This document shows, one piece after another, positions 1 through 6,120 of a stretch of 7,133 nucleotides of DNA (the first letter of the stretch is position 1; each line of letters starts with the position of its first letter). The translations under genes were made by a program, and so were the position numbers. The notes beneath the pieces were generated by a model that saw only the letters and a program-made list of their open reading frames with translations, was not told the DNA's origin and made no database searches. The stretch spans positions 1 through 7,133 of the forward strand of contig JAILPG010000179.1 of NCBI GenBank assembly GCA_024699595.1, written 5' to 3'. Source of the DNA: Lachnospiraceae bacterium. Its GTDB lineage: Bacteria > Bacillota_A > Clostridia > Lachnospirales > Lachnospiraceae.

Positions 1-971
1 CTGTACTGTCTGCCGGTGTGCTTGCACCCTTCATAGGCTATTATTTTACCGACTGGAACAGAGAAGCGCTTGCATGGACTGATTTTTACCACTTCCCTGC
101 CGAGACTGACAGGGAGATCTTAAATGCGATCACGCTGATCGTAATCCTGATATCGCTGTATGCTATCATAAAACGCAAGCTCTTAACCCAGTTCGGAAGG
201 GGCATCTTTTTCATGGGCTTTACATCGATGCTCATGGCGCTTCCGATCTTTCCATGGTTCTTATTCCAAAACGTTCCCTATGTGGACACCTTTCTATCGA
301 TGATGCAGTATCCGATGAGGTTTCACTTCCTTGCGGCTCCGTGTATGGCCTATGTGGCTTCGGAGGCTATCTGTTCGCACATGGATTCGAGGACGAAGCT
401 TCGCCGTAAGATCACCTATTCCATCATGGCTCTTCTTGGGATAGGTGTCATAATCAATTTCTACGATCATTTTTCCTCGAGGAAGCTTTTCTACCATCCG
501 GCTGTCGGGGAGATCAACACGATCATGGAGGATTACCTTCCGGGCGGTACTTTGACTGAGTGGTATGCGACCGATACCGGCGAGTTTTCCGACTATGACC
601 AGGTCAGAGCCTTCTCGTATTCCAAGGTTAATTCGCATATTGACTGTACTTACACGGCTGACTCTGATGGTCAATATATGGATTTTCCGCTGTTTTATTA
701 TGACGGATACGTGGCTTATGATCAGAACGGGCAGCCTCTCAGGGTCGAAAAGGGAGAGAAGAACAGGGTCAGGGTGTATCTTAATGCCTCTGATCAGGTG
801 GAGGAGCTGCATCTTCGTTTTGAGGTTAACCGAATATATACTTATCTGTTCGCATTTTCGCTTTTGGCGTGTCTTATCTGGTTTGCGTACTATTTCATCT
901 ATATCGGCCATATCGCTGTGAGATCCGGAAGGATTGTAAAGGGTGGAGGATCGCCTGATGGGGCTGTATGA
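1..971 (+). CDS. C-terminal part of a polytopic membrane protein, YfhO / PTPS-related type (5' truncated by window edge)
   Basis: The frame is open from the first full codon at 3 to TGA at 969-971, so the GTG at 18 is unlikely to be the true start and the gene begins outside the window. About five hydrophobic segments are visible, near 129-173, 198-269, 324-374, 411-461 and 837-908. Between the last two lies a soluble stretch (about 475-830). The motif MMQYPMRFHFLAAP (300-341) resembles the 'QFPWRF' signature of YfhO and PTPS-related (PF10131) membrane proteins. YLPGGTL (534-554) and the section FPLFYYDGY...VEKGEKNRVRVYL match the extracytoplasmic beta-rich tail that precedes the final membrane helix in those families. 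Such proteins are usually large and are linked to glycosylation of lipids or wall polymers; the exact role here is unknown. The last codons overlap the first unit of a 48-nt repeat, so the tail SGRIVKGGGSPDGAV may be a recent, non-conserved addition. Confidence 0.8.
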   Translation, partial: VLSAGVLAPFIGYYFTDWNREALAWTDFYHFPAETDREILNAITLIVILISLYAIIKRKLLTQFGRGIFFMGFTSMLMALPIFPWFLFQNVPYVDTFLSMMQYPMRFHFLAAPCMAYVASEAICSHMDSRTKLRRKITYSIMALLGIGVIINFYDHFSSRKLFYHPAVGEINTIMEDYLPGGTLTEWYATDTGEFSDYDQVRAFSYSKVNSHIDCTYTADSDGQYMDFPLFYYDGYVAYDQNGQPLRVEKGEKNRVRVYLNASDQVEELHLRFEVNRIYTYLFAFSLLACLIWFAYYFIYIGHIAVRSGRIVKGGGSPDGAV

Positions 972-1065
972 TTCGGAAGGATTATGAGGGATATCGGATC
1001 ATCCGACGGAACGATATGATCCGGAAGGATTATGGAGAAGTGAGCATAAAGGATGGATGAAAGTA
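922..1065 (+). repeat. Degenerate tandem repeat, 48-nt period, three units
   Basis: The 16-nt core GATYCGGAAGGATTRT occurs at 922-937, 970-985 and 1018-1033, exactly 48 nt apart each time. Units one and two also agree beyond the core (about 32 of 48 positions by hand count). Unit three matches only in its first 17 or so bases. Unit one lies inside the end of the membrane-protein gene and the stop codon falls at the junction with unit two. The period is divisible by three, so any reading frame through it repeats every 16 codons. This looks like an old local duplication of the gene's tail. Small palindromes sit within it: CGGAT-C-ATCCG at 995-1005 and ATATCG/CGATAT at 991-996 and 1012-1017. Confidence 0.7.
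968..1060 (+). CDS. Possible 30-residue basic peptide overlapping the stop of the membrane-protein gene (doubtful)
   Basis: An ATG at 968 overlaps the TGA of the preceding gene as ATGA, the arrangement seen in translationally coupled genes, and the frame runs to TGA at 1058-1060. The peptide starts MIRKDYEGYRIIRR and repeats MIRKDY at residues 17-22 because it is encoded by the 48-nt repeat. The nearest purine-rich site, GGAGGA at 945-950, is 17 nt from the ATG, which is too far for a good ribosome binding site. I recognise no family. It is most simply a by-product of the repeat and is listed because of the overlap. Confidence 0.12.
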   Translation: MIRKDYEGYRIIRRNDMIRKDYGEVSIKDG

Positions 1066-1078
1066 CCTCTTTCAGGAT

Positions 1079-1107
1079 TTGCCTGTCCCCTTGATTCATG
1101 CTATATT
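1079..1107 (+). promoter_or_regulatory. Candidate sigma70-type promoter for the PHP phosphatase gene
   Basis: TTGCCT (1079-1084, four of six to TTGACA) and TATATT (1102-1107, five of six to TATAAT) are separated by 17 nt. Transcription would start near 1114, giving a leader of about 34 nt before the ATG at 1148. The -10 box falls in the loop of the terminator hairpin, so a transcript from here would lack the 5' arm of that hairpin and would not be stopped by it. The call rests on consensus matching alone. Confidence 0.35.
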
Positions 1108-1132
1108 AAGCGTGAATTTAGGGGATTTTTTT
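1087..1132 (+). terminator. Intrinsic (Rho-independent) terminator ahead of the PHP phosphatase gene
   Basis: The arm CCCCTTGATTCATGC (1087-1101) pairs with GCGTGAATTTAGGGG (1110-1124) across an 8-nt loop. Fourteen of fifteen positions pair, two of them G-U, with one U-U mismatch. One A and then seven T (1126-1132) follow. It would end transcripts coming from the membrane-protein gene. It is very close to the next gene: the Shine-Dalgarno begins 5 nt after the T run. It could therefore also work as an attenuator for the PHP gene, but I see no competing antiterminator stem or T-box sequence. Confidence 0.75.
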
Positions 1133-1136
1133 ACTC

Positions 1137-1140
1137 GAGG
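1137..1140 (+). promoter_or_regulatory. Ribosome binding site that fixes the PHP phosphatase start
   Basis: GAGG lies 7 nt before ATG 1148. The frame can be extended upstream to a TTG at 1079, but that extension runs through the terminator hairpin and has no ribosome binding site. Starting at 1148 also puts the metal-binding DHHLH motif at residues 5-9, where PHP proteins normally have it. Confidence 0.75.
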
Positions 1141-1147
1141 TTTTCAT

Positions 1148-1936
1148 ATGCTTCTTTGTGATCATCATCTTCATTCCGAATATTCTTTTGACAGTGAGCA
1201 GAAAATGGAGCCTGTCTGTGAAAAGGCAGTTGAGCTCTCCATTTCGAAGATCTGCTTTACGGATCATATAGAGTTTGCAGGGATTCCGGGGAATGATGTC
1301 TCAATGGAATCAGACGATACCCCTTGGTCGGATTTTGACAGGCGCAAAAAAGAGATCGAGCGTCTCAGGGATAAGTACAGTGGCAGGCTTACCATTCTTA
1401 ACGGCGCGGAGATCGGGCAGGGGTACAGAGCGTCGGATCTTTGCAAAAGGCTTATATGTGAAAACGGTTTTGATTTTGTGATAGGCGCGATACATAAGCT
1501 TACCGGAAACATCGGGTGTTCGAAGTATACGTACACCTTTGAGAATTACACTCCGACGATAAATGCCTATTTTGATGATGTAAAGAGCCTTGTGTCGGAT
1601 ACGGAATACACTGTGCTTGCGCATATCACCCATCCATTCAGATATGTACCTGATGAGATCCTCGTAAAATACCCCATAAACATCTGGGAAGAGAGGTTCA
1701 GGGAGATCTTTGAGATTGTTGTAAAGAGAGATCTTGCTATCGAGATAAACACCAGCGGCTACCGTACGAAACTTAATACCGCTATGCCCTCACTTGAGAT
1801 ACTTAATTGGTACAGGGAGTGCGGCGGAAAAAGAGTATCCGTAGGTTCTGACGGCCACTCCGTAAGAAGTGCGTTTCTCAATCTTAAGGATGGGTATGAG
1901 CTTGCTGAGGCGGCGGGGCTTAGTGTTATGAATTAA
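1148..1936 (+). CDS. PHP-domain phosphatase, histidinol-phosphatase-like (HisJ/HisK type)
   Basis: The product is 262 residues, a usual size for PHP-type histidinol-phosphatases (EC 3.1.3.15), which hydrolyse L-histidinol phosphate in the cytoplasm using a metal cluster. The PHP ligand motifs appear in order: DHHLH at 5-9, TDH at 38-40, GAEIG at 86-90, GAIH at 113-116, AHITHP at 158-163 and GSDGH at 233-237. The last is the Asp/His motif that closes the active site. No key residue is missing and there is no signal peptide. It is preceded by a terminator and a possible promoter and followed after 99 nt by the Fkp-type gene, with no clear terminator between. No other histidine-pathway gene is visible. 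PHP proteins in sugar loci may dephosphorylate other small phosphate esters, so the family call is firm but the substrate is not. Confidence 0.85.
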   Translation: MLLCDHHLHSEYSFDSEQKMEPVCEKAVELSISKICFTDHIEFAGIPGNDVSMESDDTPWSDFDRRKKEIERLRDKYSGRLTILNGAEIGQGYRASDLCKRLICENGFDFVIGAIHKLTGNIGCSKYTYTFENYTPTINAYFDDVKSLVSDTEYTVLAHITHPFRYVPDEILVKYPINIWEERFREIFEIVVKRDLAIEINTSGYRTKLNTAMPSLEILNWYRECGGKRVSVGSDGHSVRSAFLNLKDGYELAEAAGLSVMN

Positions 1937-2035
1937 TAGATTTTGGAGCGTGGCATTAGGAGCCTGATCTGAAGCCCTTTACTCCGGGTAATTACAGGTA
2001 TTAAAAGAATATATCAGGGAAATATCAGTAACATC
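1937..2035 (+). other. Intergenic gap between PHP phosphatase and Fkp-type gene
   Basis: This 99-nt gap has no convincing stem with a T run and no good promoter pair, so read-through from the PHP gene is plausible. The heptamer ATATCAG occurs at 2011-2017 and 2022-2028, around the purine-rich AGGGA at 2016-2020. Confidence 0.5.
2016..2020 (+). promoter_or_regulatory. Weakly placed ribosome binding site of the Fkp-type gene
   Basis: AGGGA is the best Shine-Dalgarno match ahead of ATG 2036 but is 15 nt away, longer than usual. No other start codon lies in frame between it and 2036, so the start remains 2036. Translation initiation may be inefficient or coupled. Confidence 0.4.
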
Positions 2036-5002
2036 ATGAACACTTCACTTTATTTATCACAGTCATATCAGGATTCATGGAGCGATTATCAGAGATCGCT
2101 CAAGACACCTTCATTTCCCGTCTGGGACTATATCATACTGACTGCCAGTAATGAGCACCAGGCTGAGTGTTTCAGGCTGCAGATCGATGCAAGGAAGGAT
2201 TTCCTTCCGGAGAAAACAAAGATCGTCATAATCCCCGACGAAGGCGGAGTAAGGGTCGGAAGCGGCGGTGCTACGCTTTCTGTCCTTAAATATCTGAGAC
2301 AGCATGAGCCGTCATTTGAGGGCTTAAGGGTTCTGGTACTTCACTCCGGTGGAGACAGCAAGCGTGTGCCTCAGTACAGTGCGCTTGGAAAGCTTTTTTC
2401 TCCTGTACCGCACAGGCTTCCCGACGGCCGCAGCAGCACGCTGTTTGATGAGCTGCTGATCGCTATGTCTGCCGTTCCCGGGAGGATCCATGAAGGCATG
2501 CTGCTATTGGCAGGCGATGTGCTGCTTCTGTTCAATCCTCTTCTGATTGACTGGTCGGGCAGGGGTGCCGCAGCCATAAGCTTTAAGGAGGATGTTAATA
2601 CAGGAAAGAACCATGGCGTATTTTTGCGGGGTTCTGATGGGAATGTCAGGAGCTTTCTGCACAAGCAGAGCGTGGATACGTTACGGGAAGTTGGCGCGGT
2701 AAACGATAGTAACGCCGTGGATATCGACACGGGCGCGATCCTGTTTGGCGTTGACCTGCTGGGGAGCCTCTGGAGTCTCATATCCTCTGGGGATGTCCTT
2801 GATGAGGATAAATACAGGGCTTTTGTAAATGATAAGGTGCGGTTAAGCCTGTACGGTGATTTTGAATATCCGCTTGCGGCTGACAGTACGCTTTCGGATT
2901 TTTACGAGGAAAAACCGGAGGGTGAGTACAGCCACGAGCTTCATGACTGCAGGACGGCTTTATGGAATGCCCTTAGATCTTACCGCCTTAAGTTGTTAAG
3001 ACTTGCTCCGGCTAAATTCATTCATTTTGGAACAACCGGCGAGATATTAAAGCTCATGGGATTCGGACTTTCGGATTACAAGGATCTTGGTTGGAGCCGT
3101 ATAGTAAACAGCTCGGCCGAGAATTGTGCCGGTTACAATTCCGTTTCTGATCCCGGTGCGGAGATCGGTGAGGGCACTTATCTCGAGGTTTCCTATGTTC
3201 ATGGTGATGCAAAGGTCGGAAAGAACTGCATCCTGTCATACATCGACATCCGGGATGAAGTTATCCCCGATAATGTGGTGCTTCACGGGTTAAAACAGTC
3301 CGACGGGAAGTTTGTGGCAAGGATCTACGGCGTCGATGACAATCCCAAGGAGAATAAGCTGTTTGGAAAAGAACTTACGGGTGATCTGTGGAAAGAGGGA
3401 GATTCTCATACTCTCTGGAATGCCTGTATCTATCCTGAGAAGGATACGATACGTGAGGCCGTGGAGTCCGCACTTGAAATATATAGGATCGTAACGGGTG
3501 ATGGATCATTTTCCGGTGACAGTACTACAGATGGTGATGAGCCTTCTAGGACTAATTCTGTGGCTGGTAATCTGCTTCCCCGTGGCAAGTCTATGGCAGC
3601 AGGTTTTCATGATGCCGATCCCGAGGCTATTCTTAAGTGGAATGAGCACATGGAAGAGCTTGTTGCGATGAATGAGGTATACAGGCTCATAGATAACCAC
3701 ATTCCAGCAGAGCAGGCCGAGCTTCCTGCATCTCTGTCAAGAGTCCAGAGGCAGTGGCTTAACGGAAAGCTGCTTAAGGCTGATTTCAGCGAGGCGATGC
3801 GCCTTCATTACTACATAGGGACCGCGCTAAAGGATGAGACCGAGGTCTTCAAAGCCTTTTCAGTCCTGCAATCCGCGATCCTTGATTCCACTCTTAAGGA
3901 GCTTAAGGAAAACGAGGATGCAAGGATAGTCCTTGATGAACATACTGTAAACCTGCCGCTTAGGGTAAATTTCGGAGGTGGCTGGTCGGATACGCCACCC
4001 TACTGTAATGAAAATGGCGGAACGGTGCTAAATGCAGCTATTCTTATAAATGGCAACAGGCCTGTCAAAGTGACTCTTAAGAAACTTCCTGAGCATAAGA
4101 TCGTGTTTGAATCCTCTGACATGGATGTTCACGGTGAGTTTGATAGTATAGAGCCCCTTCAGTCCGTGGGTGATCCTTTTGATCCCTTTGTGCTGCAGAA
4201 GGCCGCTCTTCTTGCCTGCGGTGTGATACCAAAGGAAGGCGGAGATCTCGAAACCGTTCTTACCCGTCTTGGCGGCGGTATCTATATGGATACGGAGGTT
4301 ACCGGTGTTCCGAAGGGTTCGGGACTTGGCACGAGCTCGATCCTTGCGGCAGCCTGTGTAAAGGCTCTGTTTGAGTTCTTAGGGATCAGTCATTCTGAAG
4401 ATGATCTCTACAGTCACGTGCTTGCGATGGAGCAGATAATGTCGACCGGCGGAGGCTGGCAGGATCAGGTCGGAGGCGTGACCGACGGGATAAAATATAT
4501 CACGAGTAAGCCGGGGCTCTCCCAGTTGCTTCGTGTCGAGCACCTCTCTCTTGATCCTGATACGATGGATGAGCTTAACAGAAGATTTACCCTTATATAC
4601 ACAGGCCAGAGAAGGCTGGCGCGAAACCTGCTGCGTGACGTTGTCGGCCGCTATATAGGTAATGCTCCCGATACGGTATTTGCACTTGATGAGATACAGA
4701 AGAATGCGACACTTCAGAGATTTGAACTTGAGCGTGGAAACATCGATGCTTTTGCAGAGCTGTTAAACAGGCATTGGGAGCTTTCGAAGATGATAGATGC
4801 AGGCTCCACGAATACGCTGATTAATCAGATTTTTGATTCCTGCGATGATCTCCTTGCAGGAAAGATGATCTGCGGTGCCGGCGGTGGTGGTTTCTTACAG
4901 GTAGTGCTCAAAAGCGGCGTCTCCAAGGAAGAGCTCCAGAGAAGACTTAAGAGTGTGTTCTACGATACTACAATTGGAGTGTGGGACTGTACGCTTGTAT
5001 AA
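2036..5002 (+). CDS. fkp: Bifunctional L-fucokinase / L-fucose-1-phosphate guanylyltransferase (Fkp/FKGP-like)
   Basis: This 988-residue cytoplasmic enzyme is expected to phosphorylate L-fucose at C1 with ATP and join it to GMP from GTP, giving GDP-L-fucose by salvage. The N-terminal half is the pyrophosphorylase: nucleotide loop GVRVGSGGATL (71-81), HSGGDSKRVPQYSALGK (103-119) and LAGDVLL (158-164) with a likely metal-binding Asp161. A beta-helix-like part follows around 370-405 (GAEIGEGTYLEVSYVHGDAKVG). The C-terminal half is a GHMP kinase: PLRVNFGGGWSDTPP (641-655), PKGSGLGTSSILAAA (759-773), GWQDQVGG (807-814, likely catalytic Asp810) and GAGGGGF (947-953). The GGWSDTPP form is typical of fucokinases. 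Length fits the fused family (about 950-1060 residues). Residues 486-520 form an unusual Ser/Gly/Asp/Thr-rich linker. The N-terminal motifs recall the plant and mammalian enzymes as much as Bacteroides Fkp. A related sugar such as D-arabinose could be the real substrate. Confidence 0.88.
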   Translation: MNTSLYLSQSYQDSWSDYQRSLKTPSFPVWDYIILTASNEHQAECFRLQIDARKDFLPEKTKIVIIPDEGGVRVGSGGATLSVLKYLRQHEPSFEGLRVLVLHSGGDSKRVPQYSALGKLFSPVPHRLPDGRSSTLFDELLIAMSAVPGRIHEGMLLLAGDVLLLFNPLLIDWSGRGAAAISFKEDVNTGKNHGVFLRGSDGNVRSFLHKQSVDTLREVGAVNDSNAVDIDTGAILFGVDLLGSLWSLISSGDVLDEDKYRAFVNDKVRLSLYGDFEYPLAADSTLSDFYEEKPEGEYSHELHDCRTALWNALRSYRLKLLRLAPAKFIHFGTTGEILKLMGFGLSDYKDLGWSRIVNSSAENCAGYNSVSDPGAEIGEGTYLEVSYVHGDAKVGKNCILSYIDIRDEVIPDNVVLHGLKQSDGKFVARIYGVDDNPKENKLFGKELTGDLWKEGDSHTLWNACIYPEKDTIREAVESALEIYRIVTGDGSFSGDSTTDGDEPSRTNSVAGNLLPRGKSMAAGFHDADPEAILKWNEHMEELVAMNEVYRLIDNHIPAEQAELPASLSRVQRQWLNGKLLKADFSEAMRLHYYIGTALKDETEVFKAFSVLQSAILDSTLKELKENEDARIVLDEHTVNLPLRVNFGGGWSDTPPYCNENGGTVLNAAILINGNRPVKVTLKKLPEHKIVFESSDMDVHGEFDSIEPLQSVGDPFDPFVLQKAALLACGVIPKEGGDLETVLTRLGGGIYMDTEVTGVPKGSGLGTSSILAAACVKALFEFLGISHSEDDLYSHVLAMEQIMSTGGGWQDQVGGVTDGIKYITSKPGLSQLLRVEHLSLDPDTMDELNRRFTLIYTGQRRLARNLLRDVVGRYIGNAPDTVFALDEIQKNATLQRFELERGNIDAFAELLNRHWELSKMIDAGSTNTLINQIFDSCDDLLAGKMICGAGGGGFLQVVLKSGVSKEELQRRLKSVFYDTTIGVWDCTLV

Positions 5003-5118
5003 AATAATGATGATGCTAGAGTACGAAGGTCCAAACGGCCTTAGGTTTGCTCCAAAGCCATACAAAGGCATTATGTATCATAATAAGTTATAAAAAATGT
5101 TTAGGACTTAAATAGACC
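5003..5118 (+). other. Intergenic gap between Fkp-type gene and IMPase-family gene
   Basis: This 116-nt gap contains a short inverted repeat, CAAAC (5032-5036) with GTTTG (5045-5049), without a T run, so no terminator is called. The 3' part is AT-rich. TATCAT at 5076-5081 and TATAAA at 5089-5094 resemble -10 boxes but lack a -35 partner at the right distance. AGGA at 5103-5106, 12 nt before the next ATG, is the likely ribosome binding site. Confidence 0.5.
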
Positions 5119-5901
5119 ATGATAAATAGTGCAGAAGCAAAACAAATAGAAAACGCTGTCCGTGAGGCTGGCGGCATAATCCTCTCCGAGCATCCGGACA
5201 AGGGTTCAATCCGCAAAAAGGAAGGACCCGCCAACTATGTGACCCTCTACGACGTTAAGATCCAGGAGTTCCTGATAGAGAAATTCTCGGCTCTTTTTCC
5301 CGACGCAGGATTTTACGGGGAAGAGGATACTGAGGGTAACAGCCACAGAGTGGGGGAGGGATATACTTTTTTCATCGACCCGATCGACGGCACGACAAAC
5401 TTCATGTTTGACTATCACAACAGCTGCGTCAGCGTAGGCCTTTCAGAGGGTAACACCATGATCGCCGGATGGGTGTATAATCCCTATGTGGACCAGATGT
5501 TTTCGGCACTTCGCGGTCAGGGTGCTTATCTGAACGGGAAGAAGCTAAAGATCGAGAACAGATCAATGGGCGAGGGCATAGTTGCTTTCGGGTGTGCAAG
5601 ATACAATGAAGGAGATCTTGTTTTTTCCGTGCTTGAAGAGATCTTCATGAATTCGCTTTCCTTGCGAAACGGAGGCTCTGCCGCGATCGACCTTTGCAGG
5701 ATAGCTGCAGGCTCGAACGTAGCCTATATCGAGATGAAGCTTCAGCCCTATGATTATGCGGCAGCAAGTGTCATAATAGAGGAGGCCGGAGGCTTTGTAG
5801 GGCAGGCTGACGGATCACCGGTTGCGATCGATGGCCCCTGCTCAATAGTAGCAGGAACCTATAAAGCGGCTGAGGAGATACGAGGGATATTGAGCAGATA
5901 A
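5119..5901 (+). CDS. Inositol-monophosphatase-family sugar/polyol phosphatase
   Basis: The product is 260 residues, the normal length for the Mg2+-dependent IMPase superfamily, which hydrolyses phosphate monoesters of inositol, sugars or nucleotides. Family motifs are present in order: GEED at 67-70 (metal-binding Glu), DPIDGTTNF at 87-95 (the hallmark, with Asp87 and Asp90), GSAAIDLCRIAAG at 186-198, and PYDYAAASVIIEEAGG at 210-225. In the last motif the usual WDxAA reads YDYAA, keeping metal-binding Asp212 but replacing the Trp with Tyr. There is no signal peptide or membrane segment. It lies 116 nt after the Fkp-type gene and probably shares its transcript. Its substrate is not evident: inositol-1-phosphate, a sugar phosphate of the local pathway, or a 3'-phosphonucleotide (CysQ type) are all possible. 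The locus favours a sugar or polyol phosphate. Confidence 0.85.
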   Translation: MINSAEAKQIENAVREAGGIILSEHPDKGSIRKKEGPANYVTLYDVKIQEFLIEKFSALFPDAGFYGEEDTEGNSHRVGEGYTFFIDPIDGTTNFMFDYHNSCVSVGLSEGNTMIAGWVYNPYVDQMFSALRGQGAYLNGKKLKIENRSMGEGIVAFGCARYNEGDLVFSVLEEIFMNSLSLRNGGSAAIDLCRIAAGSNVAYIEMKLQPYDYAAASVIIEEAGGFVGQADGSPVAIDGPCSIVAGTYKAAEEIRGILSR

Positions 5902-6120
5902 GGGGATAAACAGTCAGTTATATTCATTCTTATGTGTGAAGTTGACGTATTTTTTACAGACAATCAAAGAAATATGATTAACCGGTGTTATTGGAATTGG
6001 CAATAAGTGATAAAGCACGCCGGGGATGATAATTTGCTCAGTCAGGGACAAGAGTTAAACATATATATTTAAGACAGGTAAATGTAAATAATAAACAGAG
6101 TATTCAAGGAAATAGGCAGT
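5902..6120 (+). other. 219-nt AT-rich gap ahead of the dehydratase gene
   Basis: No open frame of useful length is seen. A weak inverted repeat, TTATTG (5988-5993) and CAATAA (6001-6006), has a 7-nt loop but no T run, so it is not called a terminator. -10-like boxes occur at 5973-5978 (TATGAT) and 6064-6069 (TATATT), and -35-like boxes at 5942-5947 (TTGACG) and 6034-6039 (TTGCTC), but none pair at 16-18 nt. The length and composition suit a leader or promoter region for a new transcription unit. AAGGA at 6106-6110 is 10 nt before the ATG. Confidence 0.5.

Noticed and set aside
294..911. Long minus-strand frame (205 codons) inside the membrane-protein gene
   Set aside because: It is antisense to a clear membrane protein and has no recognisable domain or start context.
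899..1099. Minus-strand frame with a 16-residue repeat (ILPxH..PS.DP)
   Set aside because: The pattern comes from the 48-nt DNA repeat read on the other strand. The frame overlaps the membrane gene and has no support as a protein.
1079..1147. Upstream TTG start for the PHP phosphatase
   Set aside because: The extra 23 codons cross the terminator hairpin, lack a ribosome binding site, and add residues ahead of the conserved DHHLH motif. ATG 1148 has GAGG at 7 nt.
972..1147. T-box or histidine attenuator leader for the PHP gene
   Set aside because: No T-box consensus sequence and no run of His codons is present, although a terminator hairpin is.
2371..2781. Minus-strand frame (136 codons) inside the Fkp-type gene
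   Set aside because: The + strand frame carries conserved pyrophosphorylase motifs across the same bases. The antisense product looks like a composition-driven shadow.
5032..5049. Hairpin after the Fkp-type gene as a terminator
   Set aside because: Only five base pairs (CAAAC/GTTTG), with no T run after it.
5942..5978. Promoter from TTGACG and TATGAT before the dehydratase
   Set aside because: The boxes are 25 nt apart, too far for a sigma70-type promoter, and no better partner is at 16-18 nt.
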